A stretch of DNA of 64,000 nt from Pseudoxanthomonas beigongshangi (lineage in GTDB: Bacteria; Pseudomonadota; Gammaproteobacteria; Xanthomonadales; Xanthomonadaceae), in contig NZ_JADHDV010000013.1 in the NCBI RefSeq assembly GCF_016820515.1, positions 62,001 to 126,000 on the forward strand, read 5' to 3'. The notes beneath the pieces were generated by a model. That model ran no database searches. It was not told where the DNA came from and worked only from the letters and a program-made list of their open reading frames with translations. Position numbers and translations under genes: made by a program. Below, in pieces: positions 56,913 through 64,000 of the stretch (its first letter is position 1; each line of letters opens with the position of its first letter).

Positions 56913-57994
56913 GCCGCCTCCGTCAGTCGGGCCAGTTCGTCGGCCTGGTATTCGCGGGTCAGGCGATCCACCAGCGGATCCAGATCGCCTTCCATGATGT
57001 TGGGCAGATCGTACAGGGTCAGGCCCTCGACCCGGTGATCGGTGATCCGGCCCTGCGGGAAGTTGTAGGTGCGGATGCGCTGGCTGCGGTCGCCGCTGCC
57101 GACCTGCAACCGCCGCGAGGCGGCCTGGGCGGCCTGCTGCTTGCTGCGCTCGGCGTCGAGCAGTTGCGCCTTCAGCCGCTTCATCGCCTTGTCGCGGTTG
57201 GCGTGCTGGCTGCGCTCGGTCTGGCATTCGACCACCACGCCGGAAGGCACGTGGGTGATGCGGATGGCCGATTCGGTCTTGTTGACGTGCTGGCCGCCGG
57301 CGCCGGAAGAGCGGAAGGTGTCGATCCGCAGATCCGCCGGATTGATCGCGATGTCCTCGACCTCGTCCACGTCGGGGATGATCGCCACAGTGGCCGCCGA
57401 GGTATGGATGCGGCCCTGCGATTCGGTTTCGGGCACGCGCTGCACGCGATGGGTGCCGGATTCGAACTTGAGCCGCGAGAACGCGCCGCGCCCGCTGACC
57501 TTGGCCACGATTTCCTTGTAGCCGCCATGCTCGCCGGGATTGTCGGACTCGATCTCCACCCGCCAGCCCTGGCGCTCGGCGTATCGCGCGTACATGCGGA
57601 ACAGGTCGCCGGCGAAGATCGCAGCCTCGTCGCCGCCGGTACCGGCGCGCACTTCCAGGAACAGGTTGCCGTCGTCGCGGTTGTCGCGCGGCACCAGCAG
57701 CAGCGACAGTTCGTCTTCCAACTCGGTCAGGCGCGCGCGCGCGGCGGCGATTTCCTCTTCCGCCAGATCGCCCAGGTCCGGATCCCCGCGCATCGCCTCG
57801 GCCGAGGCCAGGTCGCGCTTGGCCTTGGCTTCCTCCGCCAGCGCCAGCGCCACCGGTTCCAGTTGCGCGAACTCGCGCGAATAGTTGCGGAAGCGATCGT
57901 TGTCGCCGGCCACGCCGGGGGCGGCCAGCAGGCGTTCCAGTTCCTCGCGGCGTTCGGCCAGCGCTTCGAGTTTACGGCGCAGCGTCGGCGTCAT
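56909..57994 (-). CDS. prfA: Peptide chain release factor 1
   Basis: Recognises UAA and UAG stop codons. The 361-residue protein has the GGQ motif in [20 protein letters not shown], the PxT-type recognition loop region [18 protein letters not shown], and the N-terminal helical domain. PrmC, which modifies the GGQ glutamine, is also encoded in this window at 31521. The 5' end overlaps the 3' end of hemA by 23 bases, a longer overlap than usual. Confidence 0.98.
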   Translation of the reverse strand: MTPTLRRKLEALAERREELERLLAAPGVAGDNDRFRNYSREFAQLEPVALALAEEAKAKRDLASAEAMRGDPDLGDLAEEEIAAARARLTELEDELSLLLVPRDNRDDGNLFLEVRAGTGGDEAAIFAGDLFRMYARYAERQGWRVEIESDNPGEHGGYKEIVAKVSGRGAFSRLKFESGTHRVQRVPETESQGRIHTSAATVAIIPDVDEVEDIAINPADLRIDTFRSSGAGGQHVNKTESAIRITHVPSGVVVECQTERSQHANRDKAMKRLKAQLLDAERSKQQAAQAASRRLQVGSGDRSQRIRTYNFPQGRITDHRVEGLTLYDLPNIMEGDLDPLVDRLTREYQADELARLTEAA

Positions 57995-59252
57995 CGGGTT
58001 TCTTGGGATGGGAGTAGGGCGCCTTTTCCGGGAACAGGCGATCGGCGGCGCGCGCCAACTCGGCGTCGCCGGTCAGCGCGGCCTCGCGCAGCGCGGCGGT
58101 CGGCGGATGCAGCAGCCGGTTGGTCAGCGAGTGGGCCAGGAATTCCAGCACCGCGTCCGGATCGCGACCGTTGGAGAGTTGCTGGCGGGCCTTGGCCAGC
58201 ACGTCGTCGCGTGCCTGCTCGCCATGCGCGCGCAGGCGCTTGAGCGGCTCCTGGCGGCTGCTGGCATGCAGGGTTTCCACGAAGCGGGCGACCTGCAATT
58301 CGATGATCGCCTCGGCGGCGTCGGCGGCCTCGCGGCGGCTGCGGCGGTTGTCTTCCACCGCGCGCTCCAGATCGTCGACCGTGTACAGGTAGGCGTCGTT
58401 GAGCTCGGCCACGTCGGCGGCGATGTCGCGCGGGACCGCCAGATCGAACAGCAGCATCGGCTTGTGCCGGCGGCGCGCGAGCGCCTGTTCGACATGCGCG
58501 CGCAACAGGATTGGCTCGCGCGCGGCGGTTGCCGAAAACACCACGTCGGCCTCGGCCAGATGGCGTTCCAGTTCGCCCAGCGGCAGGGCGTAGCCGCCGT
58601 GCCGGCTGGCCAGTTCCTGCGCGTGGGCAAGCGTCCGGTTGGCGATCAGCAGCCGCCGCACCCGGCCTTCACTGAGGTGCTTGGCCGCCAGCTCGATGGT
58701 TTCGCCGGCGCCGACCAGCAGCACGGTCGAGTCGCTGAGGCGGGCGAACGAATCCTGCGCCAGGCGCACCGCGGTGGAGGCTACCGACACCGGATTGGCG
58801 CCCACGCGGGTGTCGGTGCGGGCGCGCTTGGCCACCGCGAAGGTTTGCTGGAACAGCCGGTCCAGGCGACTGCCCAGCGCGCCGTGCTCGCGCGCGTTGG
58901 CCCAGGCGTCCTTCACCTGGCCGAGGATCTGCGGTTCACCGAGCACCATCGAGTCCAGCCCGGTCGCGACCCGGAACAGGTGGCGCACGGCGTCGGCGTC
59001 GCGATGGCGGTAGAGATAGGCTTCCAGCCCGTCGGCATGGGTCGCCAGCCAGTTCGCCAGCACCTGCCCGTCATGGGCCACCGCGTACAGCTCGGTGCGG
59101 TTGCAGGTGGACAGCAGCGCGGCTTCCTCGACCTGCGGCAGGGCGCGCAACGCGGACAGCGCCGACGGCAACGCGCCAGCGTCGAACGCCACGCGTTCGC
59201 GCAGTTCGACCGGCGCGGTCTGGTGATTCAGTCCGAGGACCCACAACGTCAT
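57972..59252 (-). CDS. hemA: Glutamyl-tRNA reductase
   Basis: First step of the C5 pathway to tetrapyrroles: reduces Glu-tRNA to glutamate-1-semialdehyde with NADPH. The 426-residue protein has the nucleophilic cysteine in [13 protein letters not shown] near residue 49, [20 protein letters not shown], the NADPH loop [17 protein letters not shown], and a C-terminal dimerisation helix. The tail ([19 protein letters not shown]) is low complexity and extends over the prfA start. Confidence 0.98.
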   Translation of the reverse strand: MTLWVLGLNHQTAPVELRERVAFDAGALPSALSALRALPQVEEAALLSTCNRTELYAVAHDGQVLANWLATHADGLEAYLYRHRDADAVRHLFRVATGLDSMVLGEPQILGQVKDAWANAREHGALGSRLDRLFQQTFAVAKRARTDTRVGANPVSVASTAVRLAQDSFARLSDSTVLLVGAGETIELAAKHLSEGRVRRLLIANRTLAHAQELASRHGGYALPLGELERHLAEADVVFSATAAREPILLRAHVEQALARRRHKPMLLFDLAVPRDIAADVAELNDAYLYTVDDLERAVEDNRRSRREAADAAEAIIELQVARFVETLHASSRQEPLKRLRAHGEQARDDVLAKARQQLSNGRDPDAVLEFLAHSLTNRLLHPPTAALREAALTGDAELARAADRLFPEKAPYSHPKKPDDADAAP

Positions 59253-59319
59253 CGTTCAGGTGCTTGCGCTAAGCTGCTGGCTGGTAAGTGGCCGCTATTT
59301 TACGGCCCACGTGAGTCTC

Positions 59320-60987
59320 ATGCCCGCAATATTGCGTCTCAGCCTGGTGCTTTCCTTGCTGTTGGCCCTGTCCGGCCCCGCGTTGGCCTCGCGCAAGGCG
59401 CCGCCGGCGCGGGACGATGCCCTCACCACGGTGATGGCGGGCGAGTTCGCGCTCCAGACCGGGCAGCTGTCGAAAGCCTCCCGCTGGTACCTGGAAGCGG
59501 CCCGCGCCACCGAGGATGCCGGGCTGGCCGAGCGTGCCACCCGCATCGCCCTGCTTTCCAACGACGACGCCGGCGCCACCGAGGCGCTCAAGCTGTGGCG
59601 CGCCCGCGCGCCGAAGTCGCTGGCCATGCGCGGTGCCGAAGCCACCCTGGCGCTGCGCCGGGGCGACGCCCGCGCCGCCCGCCGGGAACTGGGCACGCTG
59701 ATGGCCTCGCCCGACGAGATGGGCTGGCGCTACGCGCTGACCGCGCTGGGCAGCGGCGGCAAGGATCCGGAGCTGCCGGCGAAACTGCTGGGCGAACTGG
59801 TCGACGGCAACACCATTCCCGCCCAGTTGCAGGCCTGGCTGGCGTTCGCCGGATTGGCCCAGCAGCTGGAGCAGCCGGAACTGTCGCGCCGGATCGTCGG
59901 CAGCGTGGTGGACCGCTTCCCGCAGGAGCCGCGTGTGGTGCTGCTGCACGCGGCCCAGCTGCGGCGGTCCGGTGACGAAGCCGAGGCGCGCAAGGTGCTG
60001 GGCGGGCTGGGACCGGACGTACTGGAAAAGCCCGAGCTGCGGTTGGCAGTGGCGGCCGAGTACGAGGCGCTGGGGGATTCGGTGGCCGCGGCGGCCACCC
60101 TGGCGAAGGGGCCGCAGGACGATCAGAGCTACGCGCTGCGGGCCTCCCTGCTGGCCAAGGCCGACAACACCACCGCGCTGACCACGCTGTACGACGAACT
60201 GCGCCGCGAGGCCAGCCAGCCCGACGGCGGTCGGCGGTTGCTGCTGGGACAGATGGCCGAGTTCCTCAAGCGTCCGCAGGAAGCGCTGGACTGGTACCGC
60301 AGCGTGCCGGCCGGCAGCGCCCGTTCCGAGGCGCGCCTGCGCGCCGCCAACACCCTCTACGAACTGGACGACAAGGCCCAGGCGTTCCAGGAACTGCGCA
60401 CCCTGCAGGGCGACGCCTCGGCCGACGACGACGCCCGCCGCAATGCCTATCTGCTGGAAGCCGAGCTGCGCCAGAAGAACGGGGACGACAACGGCGAGCT
60501 GGATGTGTTCGCGCGCGGTCTGGCGGCCTATCCGGACGACATCGAGGTCCTCTATGCGCGCGGCCTGGCCTGGGAACGGCGGGATCGGATCGATCGCGCG
60601 GAGGCCGATTTCCGCAAGATCCTGGTCATCGATCCGGAGAACACCGCCACCCTCAACGCACTCGGCTACACCCTGGCCGATCGCACCCAGCGCTACCGGG
60701 AAGCGCTGGAGCTGATTGATCGCGCGCGCGTGGCCGAGCCGGAGAACGCCGCCATCATCGACAGCTACGGCTGGGTGCTGTACCGGCTGGGACGGTTGCC
60801 GGAAGCGCTGGTGCAACTGCGCCGTGCCTTCACCCTGCAGAAGGATCCCGAGATCGCCGCGCACGTCGGCGAAGTGCTGTGGGTGATGGGGCAGAAGGAC
60901 GAGGCGCGCAAGTATTTCGACGAGGCGCGCAAGCTCGACCCTGAAAACCGCTCGCTGCAGCGGGCGCTGGAGAAGACCGGAGCATGA
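59320..60987 (+). CDS. Secreted TPR-repeat protein
   Basis: A 555-residue protein with a signal peptide (LRLSLVLSLLLALSGPALA) and many tetratricopeptide repeats; the clearest are near the C-terminus (VLYARGLAWERRDRIDRAEA, ATLNALGYTLADRTQRYREA, AIIDSYGWVLYRLGRLPEAL). TPR proteins serve as scaffolds. It precedes lolB on the same operon with ATGA overlap, so a role in the outer-membrane or lipoprotein pathway is likely, but not shown. The ATG at 59320 begins the leader; GTG at 59311 is possible. Divergent from hemA with 67 bases between starts. Confidence 0.9.
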   Translation: MPAILRLSLVLSLLLALSGPALASRKAPPARDDALTTVMAGEFALQTGQLSKASRWYLEAARATEDAGLAERATRIALLSNDDAGATEALKLWRARAPKSLAMRGAEATLALRRGDARAARRELGTLMASPDEMGWRYALTALGSGGKDPELPAKLLGELVDGNTIPAQLQAWLAFAGLAQQLEQPELSRRIVGSVVDRFPQEPRVVLLHAAQLRRSGDEAEARKVLGGLGPDVLEKPELRLAVAAEYEALGDSVAAAATLAKGPQDDQSYALRASLLAKADNTTALTTLYDELRREASQPDGGRRLLLGQMAEFLKRPQEALDWYRSVPAGSARSEARLRAANTLYELDDKAQAFQELRTLQGDASADDDARRNAYLLEAELRQKNGDDNGELDVFARGLAAYPDDIEVLYARGLAWERRDRIDRAEADFRKILVIDPENTATLNALGYTLADRTQRYREALELIDRARVAEPENAAIIDSYGWVLYRLGRLPEALVQLRRAFTLQKDPEIAAHVGEVLWVMGQKDEARKYFDEARKLDPENRSLQRALEKTGA

Positions 60988-61625
60988 AGTGGAACTGGCG
61001 TGGCCCGCTGCTGGCGGCCTGTGTGTTGATGCTGGCCGCCTGCGCCAGCGGGGGGGGCCGCAAATCCGCGCCCCCGCCACTGGATGATCCCGAGGACGTG
61101 GCCGCCGCGCAGGCGCGCCAAGCCACCCGCGAAGCGTGGTTGCGCGGGCAACCGGAATGGGGATTCGAGGCGCGGGTGGCGGTCAGCCAGGCCGGCAAGG
61201 GCGGCAGCGGCCGGCTCGACTGGCGCCAGCAGGGCGCGCAGTACACCGCTTCGTTGAGCGCCCCGGTCACCCGCCAGAGCTGGCGCCTCAGCGCCGGCGC
61301 CGATGGCGCGCGGCTGGAAGGGCTGGAAGGCGGCCCCCGCCAGGGCGAAGACGCCGATCTGCTGCTGCGCGAAGCCACCGGCTGGGACATTCCGGTGCAG
61401 ACCCTCTCGGAATGGGCGCGCGGCCTGAGCGGGCAGGGCAGCCCGGAGTTCGGTCCCGAGGGCCAGCTGCAGGCATTGCGCCAGGCTGGCTGGACCATCC
61501 GCTACACCGAGTGGCTGCCGGCCGCCGGCGCTCAGCCCGCGATGCCCCGGCGAATCGAGGCCGAGCGCGGCCAGGCCCGGGTCCGCCTGATCGTGGATCG
61601 CTGGGATCTCGGGGCCGCGCCGTGA
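60984..61625 (+). CDS. lolB: Outer membrane lipoprotein LolB
   Basis: Receives lipoproteins from LolA and puts them in the outer membrane. The 213-residue protein has a lipobox LMLAACAS (Cys near residue 20) and the LolB fold with [20 protein letters not shown] and [20 protein letters not shown] near the N-terminal half, and [20 protein letters not shown] at the end. The order lolB-ispE-tRNA-prs-rplY is well conserved in gammaproteobacteria. It overlaps ispE by four bases. Confidence 0.94.
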   Translation: MKWNWRGPLLAACVLMLAACASGGGRKSAPPPLDDPEDVAAAQARQATREAWLRGQPEWGFEARVAVSQAGKGGSGRLDWRQQGAQYTASLSAPVTRQSWRLSAGADGARLEGLEGGPRQGEDADLLLREATGWDIPVQTLSEWARGLSGQGSPEFGPEGQLQALRQAGWTIRYTEWLPAAGAQPAMPRRIEAERGQARVRLIVDRWDLGAAP

Positions 61626-62491
61626 CGGCACTCTCTCCGGAGGACGGCTGGTCGGCCTGGCCAGCACCGGCCAAGCTGAACCTGTTCCTCCACATCACCG
61701 GCCGCCGGCCGGACGGCTATCACCTGCTGCAGTCGGTGTTCCGGATCCTGGATTGGGGCGACACCGTGCACCTGCGGGTGCGGCCGGATGGCGCGATCCG
61801 CCGGGTGGGAGCTTCCGTTCCCGGCGTGGCCGAGGCCGATGACCTGTTGGTACGCGCGGCTAACTTGCTAAAAGAAGAGGCAAATTGCGCGCAAGGAGCG
61901 GACATCTCCGTTGAAAAGCGCATTCCAGCCGGCGGTGGCTTTGGCGGCGGCTCGTCCGACGCGGCGACGGTGCTGGTCGTGCTCAACCGGCTCTGGGGCA
62001 CCGGCCTGCCGGTGGAGCGACTGGCGGCGCTGGGCCTGCGGCTGGGCGCGGACGTGCCGGTGTTCGTCCGCGGGCACAACGCCTGGGCCGAGGGCGTCGG
62101 TGAACAGCTCACCCCCATCGCCCTGCCTCCGGCCTGGTACGTGCTGGCCGACCCCGGCGTCCATGTCCCCACCGCGGCACTTTTCCAGGCCCCTGATTTG
62201 ACGCGAAACGCGCCACCCGCGAAAATGTCGGACTTCGTTTCGGGACACCTGCTCGGCAATGCGTTCGAGCCGGTACTGCGCCGCCGGGAACCCGCCATCG
62301 AGGCCGTGTTCCAGGCCTTGGCGCGTATCGGCACGCCGCGGCTGACCGGATCCGGCGGCGGTTGCTTCGTCGAGTTCGCCCAGCGGACCCAGGCGGAAGC
62401 GGCGCTGGCGGAACTGTCCGGCCTGCGGGCCTGGCTGGCGCCGGGCGCGCCGCGCTCGCCGCTGCAGGATGCGCTCGAATCGGAAACCTAA
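61622..62491 (+). CDS. ispE: 4-diphosphocytidyl-2-C-methyl-D-erythritol kinase
   Basis: Fourth step of the MEP pathway to isoprenoids. The 289-residue GHMP kinase has [20 protein letters not shown] (catalytic Lys) and the ATP-binding loop [20 protein letters not shown], and [14 protein letters not shown]. The start is a GTG at 61622 within GTGA of the lolB stop; no ATG is available nearby. The tRNA-Gln gene follows 5 bases after the stop codon. Confidence 0.96.
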   Translation: MTALSPEDGWSAWPAPAKLNLFLHITGRRPDGYHLLQSVFRILDWGDTVHLRVRPDGAIRRVGASVPGVAEADDLLVRAANLLKEEANCAQGADISVEKRIPAGGGFGGGSSDAATVLVVLNRLWGTGLPVERLAALGLRLGADVPVFVRGHNAWAEGVGEQLTPIALPPAWYVLADPGVHVPTAALFQAPDLTRNAPPAKMSDFVSGHLLGNAFEPVLRRREPAIEAVFQALARIGTPRLTGSGGGCFVEFAQRTQAEAALAELSGLRAWLAPGAPRSPLQDALESET

Positions 62492-62496
62492 CGCCT

Positions 62497-62572
62497 AGGG
62501 GCGTCGCCAAGTGGTTAAGGCACCGGGTTTTGATCCCGGCATTCGTAGGTTCGAATCCTTCCGCCCCTGCCA
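62497..62572 (+). tRNA. tRNA-Gln (anticodon UUG)
   Basis: A cloverleaf of 76 bases can be folded: acceptor AGGGGCG/CGCCCCT, anticodon stem CCGGG/CCCGG with loop TTTTGAT (anticodon TTG at 62530-62532), T-loop GTTCGAATC and a genome-encoded CCA end at 62570-62572. It lies between ispE and prs, a conserved position. It may be cotranscribed with ispE and cut from that transcript. Confidence 0.97.
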
Positions 62573-62653
62573 ATCCGCGGTTTTCCTGCAGCGCCCGCGA
62601 GGGACTGCGCCGCGACTTCCCGCCGCCGCCAGAAGCCACGCCGAGAGAGAAAA

Positions 62654-63613
62654 ATGCAAGACGACCGCAACCTGCTTGTCTTCTCCGGCAACGCCAACAA
62701 GCCGCTAGCCGACAGCATCTGCCGCGAACTGGGCGTGCGTCCGGGCAAGGCGCTGGTGTCGCGCTTCTCCGACGGCGAAGTGCAGGTGGAAATCGAGGAG
62801 AACGTCCGCCGGCAGGAAGTGTTCGTGGTCCAGCCCACCTGCGCCCCGGCCGCGGAAAACCTGATGGAACTGCTGGTGCTGATCGACGCGCTCAAGCGCG
62901 CATCGGCCGCCAGCGTCACCGCGGTGGTGCCGTACTTCGGCTACTCGCGCCAGGATCGCCGCCTGCGTTCCTCGCGCGTGCCGATCACCGCCAAGGTGGC
63001 GGCCAAGATGTTCAGCGCGGTCGGTACCGATCGGGTGCTGACGGTGGACCTGCACGCCGACCAGATCCAGGGCTTCTTCGATATCCCGGTCGACAACGTG
63101 TACGCCTCGCCGCTGCTGCTGGCCGACATCTGGCGCGCCTACGGCACCGACAACCTGATCGTGGTCTCGCCCGACGTGGGCGGCGTGGTGCGCGCGCGCG
63201 CCGTCGCCAAGCGCCTGGACGATGCCGACCTGGCCATCATCGACAAGCGCCGTCCGCGCGCCAATGTCGCCACCGTGATGAACATCATCGGTGACGTGGA
63301 CGGCAAGGACTGCGTGCTGGTGGACGACATCGTCGACACCGCCGGCACCCTGTGCGCCGCCGCAGCAGCGCTGAAGTCGCGAGGCGCCAAGAAGGTGGCC
63401 GCGTACTGCACCCACGCCGTGCTCTCGGGCCCGGCGGTGGACAACCTGAACAAGTCGGTGCTGGACGAGCTGGTCGTCACCGACACCATCCCGCTTTCGC
63501 CGGAAGCGAAGGCGTGCGGTCGCATCCGCCAGCTCAGCGTGGCGGAACTGCTGGCCGAAACGGTTCGCCGCATCGCCTTTGGCGAGTCGGTGAGCTCGCT
63601 GTATGTGGATTGA
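62654..63613 (+). CDS. prs: Ribose-phosphate pyrophosphokinase
   Basis: Makes PRPP from ribose 5-phosphate and ATP. The 319-residue protein has the flexible loop [20 protein letters not shown], the metal site [20 protein letters not shown], the PRPP-binding [14 protein letters not shown] and the N-terminal [20 protein letters not shown]. Complete length for class I. A GAGAGAGAAAA leader precedes the ATG. A GGGATTC hairpin lies between it and rplY. Confidence 0.98.
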   Translation: MQDDRNLLVFSGNANKPLADSICRELGVRPGKALVSRFSDGEVQVEIEENVRRQEVFVVQPTCAPAAENLMELLVLIDALKRASAASVTAVVPYFGYSRQDRRLRSSRVPITAKVAAKMFSAVGTDRVLTVDLHADQIQGFFDIPVDNVYASPLLLADIWRAYGTDNLIVVSPDVGGVVRARAVAKRLDDADLAIIDKRRPRANVATVMNIIGDVDGKDCVLVDDIVDTAGTLCAAAAALKSRGAKKVAAYCTHAVLSGPAVDNLNKSVLDELVVTDTIPLSPEAKACGRIRQLSVAELLAETVRRIAFGESVSSLYVD

Positions 63614-63615
63614 CG

Positions 63616-63685
63616 GCCGGGATTCGTGATTGGGGATTCGGGATTGGCGTTTGCGAATCCCGAATCCCGAATGCCAAATCCCGGC
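63616..63685. repeat. Inverted GGGATTC repeat array, 30-base arms
   Basis: The left arm (63616-63645) is made of GGGATTC units and the right arm (63656-63685) is its imperfect complement (GAATCCC units), with a 10-base loop. About five mismatches are seen in 30 bases. It lies three bases after the prs stop. The same units occur at 3880-3907. Confidence 0.85.
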
Positions 63686-63764
63686 ATTCAAACGGCTCTC
63701 CTGGTCGCGGGGGAGTCTTCAAGGCCGCCGCGAGGCGGTTCATCAACCTAGGTAGTTAGCAAAC

Positions 63765-64000
63765 ATGGCAAAGACACACGAAATCAAGGTCCAGCGCCGC
63801 GAAGACGAGGGTAAGGGTGCGAGCCGCCGCCTGCGTCACGCCGGCAACGTTCCCGCCATCGTCTACGGTGGCGAACTCAAGCCGGTCAGCATCCAGCTGA
63901 ACCATAACGAAGTCTGGCTGGCCAGCCAGCACGACTGGTTCTATTCCTCGATCCTGGACCTGAGCCTCAATGGCGACATCCAGAAGGTGCTGCTGCGTGA
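63765..64000 (+). CDS. rplY: 50S ribosomal protein L25/Ctc, partial (C-terminus off the window)
   Basis: The first 78 codons are visible, starting MAKTHEIKVQRREDEGKGAS with the L25-type basic RRLRHAGNVPAIVYGGELKP. L25 binds 5S rRNA. In this family the protein normally has a long form (about 200 residues) with a CTC domain; the end cannot be checked. It follows prs, separated by 151 bases that contain the GGGATTC hairpin, as is usual in this gene order. Confidence 0.95.
   Translation, partial: MAKTHEIKVQRREDEGKGASRRLRHAGNVPAIVYGGELKPVSIQLNHNEVWLASQHDWFYSSILDLSLNGDIQKVLLR

Noticed and set aside
62497-62572. The tRNA-Gln gene as an integration site of a mobile element.
   Set aside because: No integrase gene and no repeat of the tRNA 3' end is visible in the flanking region; the flanks are conserved core genes.

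Overview
The window is a 64 kb piece of a high-GC gammaproteobacterial chromosome, most likely from the family Lysobacteraceae (Xanthomonadaceae; relatives of Xanthomonas, Lysobacter, Stenotrophomonas). The evidence is the gene order: lptD-surA-pdxA-rsmA-apaG-apaH, ahpC-ahpF-oxyR, hemA-prfA back to back, and a TPR protein-lolB-ispE-tRNA-Gln-prs-rplY run. Family-typical dispersed repeats (GGGATTC arrays and REP palindromes of the GGAGCGAC...GTCGC type) support it. The genus cannot be fixed from the sequence alone. No phage, insertion sequence, CRISPR array or classical defence island is visible, so most of the window is core genome.

Layout. 1-13463: a partial retropepsin-like protease, folA, a DUF1287 lipoprotein, the outer-membrane biogenesis and housekeeping operon lptD to apaH, a set with a histone-deacetylase fold enzyme, a cobalamin adenosyltransferase and a membrane protein, then two overlapping ubiquinone hydroxylases. 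13464-24936: a repeat patch and an orphan unknown protein, an SMP-30-like protein, rlmM, a deaminase and glnS, a GST, a DUF2007 protein, a secreted PNGase A-like protein, msrA, a REP-rich gap, tal and rnk. 25061-33668: the peroxide-response cluster oxyR-ahpF-ahpC with a clear OxyR operator, a secreted M1 aminopeptidase, prmC, a prolyl aminopeptidase and a short PhnA-domain protein. 33741-39757: a PACE efflux pump with a divergent LysR regulator, a Nudix hydrolase, a FEN-type nuclease, a nitroreductase and a large DUF1631 protein.

39827-44607: the proton-translocating transhydrogenase genes pntAA, pntAB and pntB. They are split by an inverted four-gene cluster: a charged-repeat secreted protein, an ECF sigma factor, a one-TM protein and a periplasmic protein with five 'xxPxQR' motifs. 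I consider this cluster the best candidate in the window for a little-described system, a possible envelope-stress circuit.

44672-53791: sufT, ilvE, a DMT exporter divergent from a MocR-type regulator, a one-domain asparaginase, a tightly overlapping wrbA/DUF2069/secreted-protein/asparaginase operon, and a yihY-tlpA-acyP operon. 53877-64000: a secreted Gly/Lys-tailed protein, an overlapping moaB-XRE-ppk2 operon, a GNAT-prfA-hemA operon, and the divergent cell-envelope/isoprenoid/PRPP run ending in a truncated rplY.

Start codons were chosen by signal peptide, ribosome binding site and overlap with the upstream gene. GTG starts are proposed for lptD, the deacetylase, the second ubiquinone hydroxylase, the ECF sigma factor, the secreted protein at 49874-50653, and ispE.
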